From Turicibacter bilis (GTDB lineage Bacteria; Bacillota_I; Bacilli_A; MOL361; Turicibacteraceae): DNA of 64,000 nucleotides. The first letter of the stretch is position 1; every line of letters starts with the position of its first letter. The translations under genes were made by a program, and so were the position numbers. This document shows, piece after piece, positions 1 to 8,487 of this stretch. The DNA lies in NCBI RefSeq assembly GCF_024499055.1, contig NZ_CP071249.1:434001-498000 (forward strand), read 5' to 3'. The notes under the pieces are model-generated. The model was not told the DNA's origin. It saw only the letters and a program-made list of their open reading frames with translations, and did no database searches.

Positions 1-1
1 G

Positions 2-3000
2 AACCAGCAATTAGAGCAGTTAACTCAACAACAACATCGTCTAGCTTATGAACAACAATCCCTTGTCATTTATGATTTAATGGATCAGATAACAACCTTA
101 CTTAAGGAAACAGGTGAGCAAGAACATCGGTTAACTCAATTAGAAGAGCGTCAACAAATAACCGTGAGACAACAACACATCTATGAAGCAGCGAATCGTT
201 ATCAATCGTATAAGCAAGCGTCAGAAGATGTTCAGCGTTGTGAATCGGAACTTGCCGTTGCGAAAAAAAGTCAAGAAGATTTACTCCCACGTTTACAAAA
301 TCTTGGATATAGTTTAAGTTTAGCGTATGAACAGCAAGTCGAACGTGAACAAGCTGACTTAACTCATGTTCGTTGGCAAATAAAAGATGTGATGCAACAA
401 CAAAAACACATTCACAAGCAATTAGAGATCAAGCAAGAGGATCGTCAGCAATTTTCCACTCAAATAGGGCGACTTGAGCAAGCTATTTCACAATTTGATC
501 AAGACGAACAACGCTTATCTTCTAAGTATGACGAAGCTATTCAACGAAACTTAGAAGGTTTTTATGCAGCGGGATTGTTAAAGGAGACAATCGACTCGAT
601 CAAACATCAGCTTGGAGAACTCAAGAAACAAAAAAAACAAGACTTAGAACAAGAGCTTCACGTAAAAGAGTTGCAGCATAAGGTGAATCGTGATTCAGAA
701 GATGCTAAAGAAGCACTTGGGTCGTTAAAAATGATGATCAACGCCTATCAACAAGAACTACAACAATTAGAAGAGGAATTGAAAGTTCGTCATCGTATTC
801 GTAGTTACATTGCTTGGCCTGAAGAAGCCGTTCTTGATACAGATGGCATGATAGAGGCGCTACACCAAAAGCGCCAAACCGTTGAAGGACGTCTACGTGA
901 GTTTGAACGTGAAATGGATCGTTTACAAAAAGAAAAACAACAACTTCAATCGGGAGAAGTTTTGCCGATTCCTGATGATTTAAAACAACGTCTAGCGGAT
1001 GAAGGGATTCAATATATCCAAGGAATAGACTGGTTAAAACGAAATCAACGTTCAGCCGAAGAAAATCAACTCCTTATTTCGAAAAATCCATTTTTGCCCT
1101 ACAGTTTGATTTTAAATGCTACAGAGATGAAGCGATTAAAACGTATTGACCTTCAAATTAAAACGCCATTCCCTGTACCGATGATTCTGAGGGAACAATT
1201 AGAACAAGCACCGGCCACAACGTATTTATCTGGTTATTGTCAATTAGATACCCTTCATTTTTATGTTTGGTTTAATGAAGAATTATTAGACGAGCACCGT
1301 TTGCAACAATTGTTACTGCTTAAAGAAAAAGAAATTGCCGAGATTCAAGATAAGTGTGCCACACAACGTCTTCATCTTGAACGATATGAGGAGCAAATAG
1401 GTGTCTTAAAATATCAAAAGCTATCTGCCACAACATATGATCATGCTAAAAAACAACTCTCTGATTCCTTAACACAACAAGATGAATTACAACAACAACT
1501 TCTTCATTTTCAAGCGGAAAAAGAGCGTCTTCGTGGAGAATTAGACGCGATCTTGAAACAGTTAACGACACGTCAAGAACAGATTCACTTTACTCAATTG
1601 AAACTTCAAGATTTTGAACAATTTATAATTGCTTATGAGCGTTATGTTCAGTTTCTGAAGGAGTTATTAGACGTCCGTGAGCAATTAAATACAACGTTAA
1701 GCGAGATTGATGAGGCGATGCAACAGCAAGCAGAACTTCATGAATCATACGATCGATTAAAAGCCAGTGAGCGTGAAAAAAAAGCGCGTTTATCCCAGTC
1801 ACAAGCAGTTCTTCAACGCTTTGAGCATTATGAAGAAGGAGAAGAATTACGAAAAGATGTGGAGGATTTATTAGCAGAGTATGAGGCCATTAAAGATCAA
1901 TTAGATGGGGTGCTACATCGCAGCGAGGAAGACCTCATTTCAGCGAAAAAGCGATTTAACTTTGAAGAAGAGCAACTTCATACACTCATGCAACGTTATG
2001 AACTTTCAGATGCTGATTACCAACACATAACCTATGATAAATTTGCGCATGAAGAGGTGTTACATGAGATTGAACGATTGACGCATGAACTTCGTGAACA
2101 AGAAAAGGTGATTAATGAGTTAAAGATTTCAGTTGCAAAATATGAAACTGAGAAGAAAAATGCCTATGATTTATTAAAACGTGATTTAGGTGAAACCGAG
2201 ATTTTAGATAAATCTGAAGTCGTGAAGCGGGATTTCATTATATTGCTGTCACAAAATCGAGCACAAATTAAAACGGTGAAGCAATGTCTTCATACGCTCG
2301 AGCAATCATTAGCGTTATACGCCCGTGAGCAATCGAATTTAGTCGAATATAACCAAGAGTTACCTGAAACAGATGTTGTCATTGATTCAAGCTATCGAAG
2401 CTATGATGAAAAAGCATGGCAAAAAGAGAGAGGAACATTACTTCGTGATTATAGACAACAACAAAAAATGGTCGAAACATTAAAACATTCAATTAGCGAT
2501 GAGTTTAATCGAATGAGTCGCCTCCCTCTATTTGAAGAGGATTTCTTTAATCGTCCATTACAGCGATTTGCTGTATGCAAACATGTCCCGCAATCGTTTA
2601 TCGAGCAGTACGACACGATGCATCAAGTCTTTAACAGCCTAATGAAAAAGTTAGATGTTGATATTGAAATGAGTGAAAAAGAGAAAAGCAATGTCATTCA
2701 ATTGTTACTTGATTATGTCGGAGAAATTCATAAACAACTCGGTTTAATTGATCAAAATTCAAGTATTCCGATTCGTGGGAAAAACATTAAAATGCTTCGC
2801 ATCAAGCTACCTGATTGGCAAAGTAATGCCAATGTTTATCACGTGCGAATGAACGACTTTGTCAACTCATTAACGCAACATTGCTTACAACTCATGCAAA
2901 ATAATGAAAATATCGAAGAGTTTATTGGCCATCAAGTGACAACCAAACAACTTTATGACCAAATTGTTGGAACGTCAAATGTTGAGATTAAATTATATAA

Positions 3001-3451
3001 AATTGAAGAGCAACGTGAATATCAAATCACATGGGAGCAAGTGGCGAAAAATTCAGGAGGGGAAGGATTCTTATCCGCCTTCGTTATTTTAACAAGTTTA
3101 CTTTCTTTCATGCGTCGAGACGAAACAGATATCTTCTCAAGCTTTGAAGAAGGAAAAGTTTTACTCATGGATAACCCATTTGCCCAGACGAATGCAGCCC
3201 ACCTTTTAAAACCACTTATTGAACTCGCAAAGAAAAATAACACCCAGTTAATTTGTTTATCCGGGCTAGGGGGGGACTCCATCTATAGTCGATTTGAAAA
3301 CATCTATTCCCTAAGTCTCGTTCCATCCAGCTTCAAAAAAGGATGTGAATACTTAAAAAGCCAACACATTAAAGGCGAAGTCGAACCCCACCTGGTGATT
3401 CCCTCGCGCGTTTACGTGGAAGATGCAGTACAAGAAGCGTTATTATTTTAA
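2..3451 (+). CDS. Giant SMC/Rad50-like coiled-coil ATPase, 5' end outside window
   Basis: The reading frame is open from base 2, so the N-terminal part with the Walker A motif lies before the window; about 1149 residues are visible. Almost all of it is glutamine-, glutamate- and lysine-rich heptad sequence, that is, long coiled coils. The last 150 residues hold the C-terminal half of an ABC-type ATPase head: the signature NSGGEGF, a Walker B-like stretch VLLMDNPF and a following D-loop/H-loop region. This architecture is that of SMC, SbcC/Rad50 and the MukB/JetC-like families, which act on DNA. The visible neighbours downstream are not JetD or kleisin genes, so assignment to a Wadjet or MksB system cannot be made from this side. 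The gene ends at a strong terminator. The head class is fairly sure, the exact family is not. Confidence 0.75.
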   Translation, partial: NQQLEQLTQQQHRLAYEQQSLVIYDLMDQITTLLKETGEQEHRLTQLEERQQITVRQQHIYEAANRYQSYKQASEDVQRCESELAVAKKSQEDLLPRLQNLGYSLSLAYEQQVEREQADLTHVRWQIKDVMQQQKHIHKQLEIKQEDRQQFSTQIGRLEQAISQFDQDEQRLSSKYDEAIQRNLEGFYAAGLLKETIDSIKHQLGELKKQKKQDLEQELHVKELQHKVNRDSEDAKEALGSLKMMINAYQQELQQLEEELKVRHRIRSYIAWPEEAVLDTDGMIEALHQKRQTVEGRLREFEREMDRLQKEKQQLQSGEVLPIPDDLKQRLADEGIQYIQGIDWLKRNQRSAEENQLLISKNPFLPYSLILNATEMKRLKRIDLQIKTPFPVPMILREQLEQAPATTYLSGYCQLDTLHFYVWFNEELLDEHRLQQLLLLKEKEIAEIQDKCATQRLHLERYEEQIGVLKYQKLSATTYDHAKKQLSDSLTQQDELQQQLLHFQAEKERLRGELDAILKQLTTRQEQIHFTQLKLQDFEQFIIAYERYVQFLKELLDVREQLNTTLSEIDEAMQQQAELHESYDRLKASEREKKARLSQSQAVLQRFEHYEEGEELRKDVEDLLAEYEAIKDQLDGVLHRSEEDLISAKKRFNFEEEQLHTLMQRYELSDADYQHITYDKFAHEEVLHEIERLTHELREQEKVINELKISVAKYETEKKNAYDLLKRDLGETEILDKSEVVKRDFIILLSQNRAQIKTVKQCLHTLEQSLALYAREQSNLVEYNQELPETDVVIDSSYRSYDEKAWQKERGTLLRDYRQQQKMVETLKHSISDEFNRMSRLPLFEEDFFNRPLQRFAVCKHVPQSFIEQYDTMHQVFNSLMKKLDVDIEMSEKEKSNVIQLLLDYVGEIHKQLGLIDQNSSIPIRGKNIKMLRIKLPDWQSNANVYHVRMNDFVNSLTQHCLQLMQNNENIEEFIGHQVTTKQLYDQIVGTSNVEIKLYKIEEQREYQITWEQVAKNSGGEGFLSAFVILTSLLSFMRRDETDIFSSFEEGKVLLMDNPFAQTNAAHLLKPLIELAKKNNTQLICLSGLGGDSIYSRFENIYSLSLVPSSFKKGCEYLKSQHIKGEVEPHLVIPSRVYVEDAVQEALLF

Positions 3452-3474
3452 CAGTTAATCTTCCTAAAAATGAG

Positions 3475-3515
3475 AGACCTCAGTTGTATATTCATTATAC
3501 AACTGAGGTCTTTTA
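3475..3515 (+). terminator. Intrinsic terminator after coiled-coil ATPase
   Basis: A perfect 16-bp stem (AGACCTCAGTTGTATA and its complement) with a 5-base loop is followed by TTTT. It separates the ATPase gene from the endonuclease unit. Confidence 0.9.
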
Positions 3516-3623
3516 AAAAACAATCAATGGGATTGCTTATTAAATTAAAATTATCTCCAAAGTATGTCATGTTTTTCTATAATTTGTTAAAATAAACTTA
3601 GTTTAAATCATGTAAAAAGTGGG

Positions 3624-4559
3624 ATGAGTGTAAAAATGTATAACAAATTAAGTAATCAATCAATGTCTATTGAAGATAAAAAAAGAGAGTATTTAATTAA
3701 GACATTATCCAGAACGAAACGTAAAGATTATGAAAATTACATCATTAATCGAATTTATCATAAGTTAAATCGTCTAGATGTCAAACCTGTAACGCAGCAA
3801 TATGTGAAGCGGTCAGATGGGAGATACGCATTAATTGATTTATATTTTCCACAAATCAATTATGGGATTGAATGTGACGAAAAATACCATCTTGAACATG
3901 ATGAAGAAGATAGAATTCGAACGTTAAGTATAGAAGAAATGTTAGACTCGGTTGAAGAAACGCAAGGGTTTATTTTAAGGAGAGTCAAAGCATATGAAAG
4001 TATTGATTCGATTGAAAATCAAATTAATGACATTGTTCATGAAATTCAGACAATTTTAATTAACCGTCAAATTAAACCTTGGGTTGTGAAGCTCGATGCA
4101 GCAGAGGAAAGTATTAAAAAACAAATCATTCGAGTAGAGGATCATTTAGAGTTTGATAAAATTACAATGATTGCACGATGTTTTGGCAAGAACTATAAAG
4201 GATATCAAAAAAGTGGAATTCCTCTCGGTGAGGGATACTCTGTTTGGTGTCCTAAGCTTGCAGTAATGGTAGAAGGAAAAGCAGAAGCCGTCGCAAATGG
4301 ATGGATTAATACGTTATCAAGCGATTGGAACTATATATATGAAGAAAATCATAAAAAAGGCGATATTCGCTATGCAGTAGGTGAAACAAATCAATATCGA
4401 ATTATATTTGCTAAAAGTAAAAATAATCTAGGACAAAACTATTATCGATTTCTTGGTGTTTTTCAATTTGATAAAAAACATTCAACAAAATCAAAAAACG
4501 TCTACGTTCGCGTTGCAACAGAAATTAACTTAACACCATGGCTAAATCATTCACTGTAG
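3624..4559 (+). CDS. PvuRts1I/AbaSI-like modification-dependent restriction endonuclease
   Basis: A protein of 311 residues, near the usual 290-320 of the PvuRts1I family, which cleaves DNA containing hydroxymethylated or glucosylated cytosine. The N-terminal part (residues 30-150) has the family pattern: DYENYIINRIYHKLN, then VTQQYV, then a Vsr-like nuclease core IDLYFPQ..YGIECDEKYH with D72, E83, D85 and H89 as candidate metal-binding and catalytic residues. Residues 180-305 should be the SRA-like base-flipping domain, with many aromatic residues and the ending YVRVATEINLTPW. The start may instead be the fifth codon (3636), because no good ribosome site precedes 3624. A methyltransferase follows after 23 bases, probably in the same transcript. 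The family call rests on recalled motif order and length; no alignment was run. Confidence 0.7.
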   Translation: MSVKMYNKLSNQSMSIEDKKREYLIKTLSRTKRKDYENYIINRIYHKLNRLDVKPVTQQYVKRSDGRYALIDLYFPQINYGIECDEKYHLEHDEEDRIRTLSIEEMLDSVEETQGFILRRVKAYESIDSIENQINDIVHEIQTILINRQIKPWVVKLDAAEESIKKQIIRVEDHLEFDKITMIARCFGKNYKGYQKSGIPLGEGYSVWCPKLAVMVEGKAEAVANGWINTLSSDWNYIYEENHKKGDIRYAVGETNQYRIIFAKSKNNLGQNYYRFLGVFQFDKKHSTKSKNVYVRVATEINLTPWLNHSL

Positions 4560-4582
4560 AAAAGAACTTTAGGAGGGCAACG

Positions 4583-5173
4583 ATGACTAAAACATTAAAT
4601 TATTATAATCAGTGTGCTGAGGCATACAATGAAACAACTTTAAATATTGAGTTTGATAGTAAGCGTGAGATGCTGTTAAAATATCTTCAACCGAATGCGC
4701 ATATTTTAGATTTAGGGTGTGGATCGGGAAGAGATAGTAAAGGGTTCCTTCAAAATGGTTATAAAGTGACTGCCGTAGATGGTTCTAAAGAATTATGCAA
4801 AATTGCAAGCAAAAACATCGGGCAAGATGTCATTTGTCAGTTATTTAATGAACTAGATGCTGTTAATGAGTTTGATGGAGTATGGGCATGCGCCTCTTTA
4901 TTACATTTACCAACTAATGAATTAAAACAGACACTAAAGAGAGTAGAGAAAGCGTTAAAAAAGGATGGCTATTTCTATGCTTCATTCAAATACGGTGATT
5001 TTGAAGGTGAGCGTGACGGACGATACTTTAATGACTTTACTGAAGTTTCATTCAGTACCTTACTGAAAGAGTTTCCTAATTTAGAACTTCAAGAAGTAGA
5101 AGTCACAACAGATGTGATTCCAGGTCGTGAGAACGTTAGTTGGTTGAACGTGATTATGAAAAAAATAGATTAA
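4583..5173 (+). CDS. Class I SAM-dependent methyltransferase
   Basis: The start at 4583 is chosen because AGGAGG lies 6 bases upstream; the frame is open further 5' to 4538 but without a ribosome site. The 196-residue product has the Rossmann-type SAM motif I, ILDLGCGSGRD (residues 41-51), the acidic motif II end in VTAVDGS, and a motif IV-like region FDGVWACASLLHLP. No DNA-methylase NPPY or DPPY tetrad is seen, so it is more likely a small-molecule or protein methyltransferase than a cognate restriction methylase. It lies 23 bases after the PvuRts1I-like gene and ends at a terminator, so both are probably cotranscribed. Substrate unknown. Confidence 0.8.
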   Translation: MTKTLNYYNQCAEAYNETTLNIEFDSKREMLLKYLQPNAHILDLGCGSGRDSKGFLQNGYKVTAVDGSKELCKIASKNIGQDVICQLFNELDAVNEFDGVWACASLLHLPTNELKQTLKRVEKALKKDGYFYASFKYGDFEGERDGRYFNDFTEVSFSTLLKEFPNLELQEVEVTTDVIPGRENVSWLNVIMKKID

Positions 5174-5175
5174 GT

Positions 5176-5232
5176 AAAAAGACACCTCCATTGTTAGACT
5201 TCATTGCTAACGTTAGCGGGTGTCTTTTTATT
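5176..5232 (+). terminator. Terminator shared by methyltransferase and pyrophosphatase remnant
   Basis: AAAAAGACACC pairs with GGTGTCTTTTT around an inner GTTAG/CTAAC hairpin. T or A tracts flank both sides, so it can work in both directions. Nearly the same element occurs at 37750-37800 after the intact MazG-like gene, which shows that terminator and gene were copied together. Confidence 0.85.
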
Positions 5233-5402
5233 TTGTTGATTTTAAGATGATATTTTTGTGGAAGCCTTCACATGCTTCTTTTTCCTCTTGGCGTTTGTTT
5301 AGTAAATCTTGCTCTGTGTATCCAAGTTTATGACCTAATCCGAATAAGACTTCCATGACATCGATTAGTTCTTCTAGTTTTTTAACTAGATCATCAAAGG
5401 AA
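5232..5402 (-). pseudogene. Broken copy of MazG-like NTP pyrophosphohydrolase gene
   Basis: The minus strand matches the 3' part of the intact gene at 37797-38105 almost base for base, including the terminator. An internal segment of about 39 bases is lost between two short direct repeats (TCTAG followed by a T run), and the 5' part of the gene is missing, replaced at about 5402 by ssb sequence. It is therefore a deletion remnant of a duplicated gene, without function. Confidence 0.85.
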
Positions 5403-5843
5403 CCAGGCGGATTTTATTAACTGTATAGCCTGGAATAAAACGGCTCAAACCATTGATAGGTATGTCCTAAACGAAAGATGATTGGGATAGAGGGGCGATT
5501 ACAAGTCAGAAATTATGAGAATAGGTCCCCTGCGCTAAGTAGCGAAGCTCTTAGCCATCCTCAATTGGTAGGGAATAAAGCGGGAGTGCGCCAGTATATC
5601 TCAGAGGTTTTAGTTAATAAATTTACATTCTTAGAATCTAAAAAGAGTAGTACGCTCCCTGAACCAGTAGAGCCTTTTAATAACCAGGACTATCCTGCTA
5701 CACAGAGCCATATCAATCCTTTTGATCCAAACTTCTCAAATCCTAATTACAACAGTCCATTCGCAACCGCTACAACTATGGCTGGGAGTCTAAATGGAAC
5801 GATGAATCCGATTTCCGTAAGTGACGATGATTTACCTTTTTAA
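5403..5843 (+). pseudogene. ssb: Broken ssb (single-stranded DNA-binding protein) gene
   Basis: Translation gives the middle and end of an SSB protein: ADFINCIAWNKTAQ (from about 5409), then after a frameshift near 5475 IGIEGRLQVRNYEN, VRQYISEVLVNKFTFLE, and the acidic tip DDDLPF that in SSB binds partner proteins. The first 50 or so residues are absent, replaced by the pyrophosphatase remnant. An in-frame insert of about 60 bases lies between NYEN and GVRQYI, in a loop where SSB proteins normally have two or three residues. A 121-codon frame remains open from 5478, but without the first half of the OB fold it should not bind DNA normally. Confidence 0.85.
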
Positions 5844-5939
5844 GATAAAAGTGATTTGTATATAAAATTGGTAAGATTTGAGATATAATAATTGTAAAAA
5901 AAGATTTTATAACCATTTTTTTGTTAAGGAGATGTAGGA

Positions 5940-6233
5940 ATGGAGAAATTAATATTTAAAAATACGATTGATGATTTTGTAGATGCTTACTTACTTGTAT
6001 CCAAAAAAAATATCCTTGCTAATCTATCTACGTACATTTTCCCTAGGATTGGGTATCCAATTATCTGTTTTTTCGTCATTTTATTATTGGCTAATAAATC
6101 TCTTTTTAACGTGTGCACTTTTTATACTATCATCATGATTAATAGATTGACACTAATGATTTTATCCTCACAAATAGTCTATATAGAAACAGATAAGTAT
6201 TCTACAATCCAGATAATAAATGGAAATGATTAA
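5940..6233 (+). CDS. Small two-helix membrane protein, possibly truncated YcxB-like
   Basis: A 97-residue protein with a good ribosome site (AAGGAGATG, spacing 6-7). It has a short polar N-terminus (TIDDFVDAYLLVSKKN) followed by two hydrophobic segments at about residues 36-52 and 57-80. The layout resembles the N-terminal half of YcxB-family membrane proteins, a remnant of which also lies at 17490-18021, but the usual C-terminal domain is missing. It could be a truncated gene or a distinct small membrane protein. No terminator follows closely. Confidence 0.45.
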   Translation: MEKLIFKNTIDDFVDAYLLVSKKNILANLSTYIFPRIGYPIICFFVILLLANKSLFNVCTFYTIIMINRLTLMILSSQIVYIETDKYSTIQIINGND

Positions 6234-6387
6234 TGTTATTGACTGATTAAGGAATTCTATAGTCCAGTTAGAAAAATTCTTTGAAGAAAACTTATCTGGA
6301 CTTATATACCTATTTTTGACTATATTTATGATTTACTTTTATATGTTATAATAACTCTATCTTTTTATCTTTTAGGAGGTGATTTTT

Positions 6388-6489
6388 TTGAATGTCTTAG
6401 ATACCTTCAATTTTATTTCGACTTGCTCCTTGCGAAGAAACTCAAAGTCAGCTATGCTTTGTTTGGAGCCTAATCGATTAATTAAATAG
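6388..6489 (+). CDS. Candidate 33-residue leader peptide upstream of CD3324-type gene
   Basis: A TTG codon 7 bases after a near-perfect AGGAGGTGAT ribosome site opens a 33-codon frame (LNVLDTFNFISTCSLRRNSK...). The coding stretch runs into the left arm of the long hairpin at 6432-6544, as expected of a leader whose translation changes the folding of the RNA before a downstream gene. No homologue is recognised and the peptide itself may have no function. An alternative is a degenerate gene start. Confidence 0.35.
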   Translation: MNVLDTFNFISTCSLRRNSKSAMLCLEPNRLIK

Positions 6490-6544
6490 CTGAAATATAA
6501 ACATGATTCGGCTCTGTAACACATGCTTTCTGAGAATTCTTCGC
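6432..6544 (+). promoter_or_regulatory. Long imperfect hairpin in the leader of the CD3324-type gene
   Basis: GCGAAGAA at 6432-6439 pairs with TTCTTCGC at 6537-6544. Further matches inside (CTCA/TGAG, GAGCC/GGCTC, AATC/GATT) give a discontinuous stem of about 40 bp. A second hairpin (TTTACGA/TCGTAAA) directly precedes the ribosome site of the gene at 6583, so translation or transcription could be controlled here. Confidence 0.5.
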
Positions 6545-6582
6545 TTTACGACTTAAATTTTTAATCGTAAAGGAGTAAGAAA

Positions 6583-6861
6583 ATGAGGTATGTAAAAGCA
6601 CAAGATGTGTTACCGAAAGATCTTTTAAAACTGATTCAAGAATATGTGGATGGCGAATATCTTTATGTTCCTAGAAAAAATGGGAATCAAAAATCTTGGG
6701 GCGAGAAAAGTGGAATAAAACATACGCTTCAACTGAGGAATCAAGATATTTATCAAAGATATATAAATGGAATAACGATTCCTATTCTAGCGCAAGAATA
6801 TTATTTATCAGAAAAAAGTATTCGACGAATTATTAATGAACAAAAACGTAAATGCTCATAA
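6583..6861 (+). CDS. CD3324-family protein, Mor-like helix-turn-helix
   Basis: A 92-residue protein with the family's characteristic opening VKAQDVLPKDLLKLIQEYVDGEYLYVPRK, a conserved W in KSWGEKSG, and a C-terminal helix-turn-helix-like part (QRYINGITIPILAQEYYLSEKSIRRII). The family belongs to the Mor/CD3324 group of small DNA-binding regulators found across Bacillota. The start is supported by AAAGGAG 7 bases upstream. Its targets are unknown. The leader region with a small frame and a long hairpin suggests post-initiation control. Confidence 0.8.
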   Translation: MRYVKAQDVLPKDLLKLIQEYVDGEYLYVPRKNGNQKSWGEKSGIKHTLQLRNQDIYQRYINGITIPILAQEYYLSEKSIRRIINEQKRKCS

Positions 6862-6935
6862 TTAATATAGAATTATTTATTGGATTGCCACCAGTTTTTT
6901 ATCCATGTTAAACTGATAATAAATCCAATATCAAG

Positions 6936-6967
6936 AGATGATTATATTGGACATAATCATCTTTTTT
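6936..6967 (+). terminator. Terminator-like hairpin directly before the EF-G-binding protein gene
   Basis: A perfect 10-bp stem (AGATGATTAT / ATAATCATCT) with a 7-base loop is followed by six Ts and lies 30 bases before the start codon at 6998. It may end the previous transcript. It may also be an attenuator for the downstream gene; FusB-type genes in staphylococci are known to have leader control. Confidence 0.6.
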
Positions 6968-6997
6968 ATAGAAACAAATAGAAAGGAGATTCTTGTC

Positions 6998-7648
6998 ATG
7001 AATGCATTCTTAAAGAAAGAAGAATTTAATTATATTAATAAACGTCTACAAGACTTAAGCAGTGCGCTTCGTAATTGCAACGATTACAATACTCGCGATG
7101 CTAGCCGTGACTATATTCAAGATAAAATTCTCAGCCACCTAAGTCATTTATCATCAGAGGAGAAACTGTTACTAGATATTAAAGATTTAAAGGATTCAAA
7201 ACAGATTAATAAATTTTTAGAAGAACTTGAAAATTACGTTTATGGTATGCAACCTGTATCAAATGCAGAAATTAGTAAACTCTTTAAAAAAGAGAAAAAA
7301 TTAAAATTACCTCCTGCAGAGGCTCAAGACACCCCCTTAGTGTATCTTGGCTGGTTTGATCAGGCTACAAAAAAATTATTTGTTATCTATCCATTAAACG
7401 GCAAGTTACTCGGTATGTCTTGTCGTTTAACTGAAGCAAAAGTTAAACAAACGAATATTTGTGCTCTTTGTAATCACATAGGACCTAAAAATGAAGTAGC
7501 TTTCGTTTCTCCAATCTGTAAACGAAAAGATACTTATCGCTCAATCGGTTTTTATATGTGTTTAGATAGTAATAAGTGCAATGAACGCATCACTTCAACA
7601 AAGAAACTTGAAAGTATTTTAAAAGACGTTAATAATATTAAATCTTAA
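6998..7648 (+). CDS. FusB/FusC-family elongation factor G-binding protein
   Basis: The start at 6998 is set by AAAGGAGA 7 bases upstream; the longer frame from 6938 would overlap the hairpin. The 216-residue length equals FusB (about 213). The C-terminal half has a four-cysteine treble-clef zinc site, CALC at about residue 155 and the later cysteines in PICKRK and CLDSNKC, inside the family context GLGMSCRL...ICALCNHIG. These proteins bind EF-G and rescue the ribosome when fusidic acid stalls it; chromosomal members give little or intrinsic resistance. A terminator follows. The function of this copy is inferred from the family only. Confidence 0.85.
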   Translation: MNAFLKKEEFNYINKRLQDLSSALRNCNDYNTRDASRDYIQDKILSHLSHLSSEEKLLLDIKDLKDSKQINKFLEELENYVYGMQPVSNAEISKLFKKEKKLKLPPAEAQDTPLVYLGWFDQATKKLFVIYPLNGKLLGMSCRLTEAKVKQTNICALCNHIGPKNEVAFVSPICKRKDTYRSIGFYMCLDSNKCNERITSTKKLESILKDVNNIKS

Positions 7649-7672
7649 TCTTCTAAAACATCGCTTTTCTAT

Positions 7673-7712
7673 AAGATAAAACCCCATTCTAAAAAAGATG
7701 GGGTTTTATCTT
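7673..7712 (+). terminator. Terminator after EF-G-binding protein gene
   Basis: A 14-bp stem AAGATAAAACCCCA / TGGGGTTTTATCTT with a 12-base loop. T or A tracts on both sides allow use in either direction. Confidence 0.85.
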
Positions 7713-7723
7713 ATATTCTATTA

Positions 7724-8248
7724 TTTTTTCCACTGCCACCCGGCACCCTGTGCACCAATTTTAAAATGAGCTTTTACAATTTCAAGATCAAGTTTCGTAT
7801 AAAATCCTAGTCCTGCTTTCGCTATGACTGTATTCCCCTCTAAATTGAAAAAGAATTTTTGTTGATTCAAAGAAGTAGGAGCTAAAAGTGCTGCTTCCAT
7901 TCCTTTTTAAAACCAATCTAGCATGGGTTTATCTGTTTTACATAGACTTTCCATTGGTTTATTTTTATGCGGGCCCCCTTGTGTCTCGCCATAACCAAGT
8001 GCAATCACACAACATAACTTTTCACCTACAATCGCAATATATTTTTTTAACATTATAAAATGAACCGTAGTGTGCCATAAAACTATCAAAAGCATTTGGT
8101 TCATCTAAACATAACTGCATATGTAATCCACTTTTTTGATTACACTCTTCAATATAAGTTAATAATTCATTAGCAACCGATTCTTCAATCTTCTTATCTA
8201 AATAGCGACGTACTGAATGACTTTTTTCCATTGCTTCAAAAATATCCA
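7724..8248 (-). pseudogene. Decayed nitroreductase-family gene
   Basis: On the minus strand, pieces of one nitroreductase protein appear in different frames: the N-terminal flavin-binding start DIFEAMEKSHSVRRYLDKKI, a middle part ending YGSFYNVK, then YIAIVGEKLCCVIALGYGETQGGPHKNK, and a tail GMEAALLAPTSLNQQKF...IGAQGAGWQWK. Frameshifts lie near 8040 and 7915, and the family's middle region is shortened. The extreme 5' end stops exactly where a deleted IS256 element begins (8249). Nitroreductases reduce nitro-compounds or quinones with FMN and NAD(P)H; this copy cannot. Confidence 0.8.
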
Positions 8249-8487
8249 GAGGTTGTAAGATAAAGTGTGTAAACTCTTAGAACAGTTACCATTTCCCTAG
8301 CAGTTGAGGATTAGATTATCTACGATAATCGCCAGGTGACCCATAATAAGTTAACTATTTTCGAAGGAGTTTATCATTTATGGCAAGAAAATCTGCAACG
8401 AAGCAATTATTAATCTTATATCCAGATCGTTTAACACCCTATTTATAATTTTAAAAAAATAGTTTACACACTTAACTTGACAAGGTC
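8249..8487 (+). mobile_element. Internally deleted IS256 element (239 bp)
   Basis: Both ends match the full IS256-family copies at 20893 and 30510, in the opposite orientation. The transposase frame begins with MARKSATK and jumps directly to QLLILYPDRLTPYL with its stop codon, so about 385 codons have been removed in frame. A 50-base foreign stretch (about 8292-8341) interrupts the left untranslated part. No target duplication remains. Because both termini are kept, a full-length copy could in principle still move it, like a MITE. Confidence 0.85.

Noticed and set aside
2-3451. Wadjet (JetC) defence system
   Set aside because: The ATPase head fits only in general, and no JetA, JetB or JetD gene is visible on the side that can be read.
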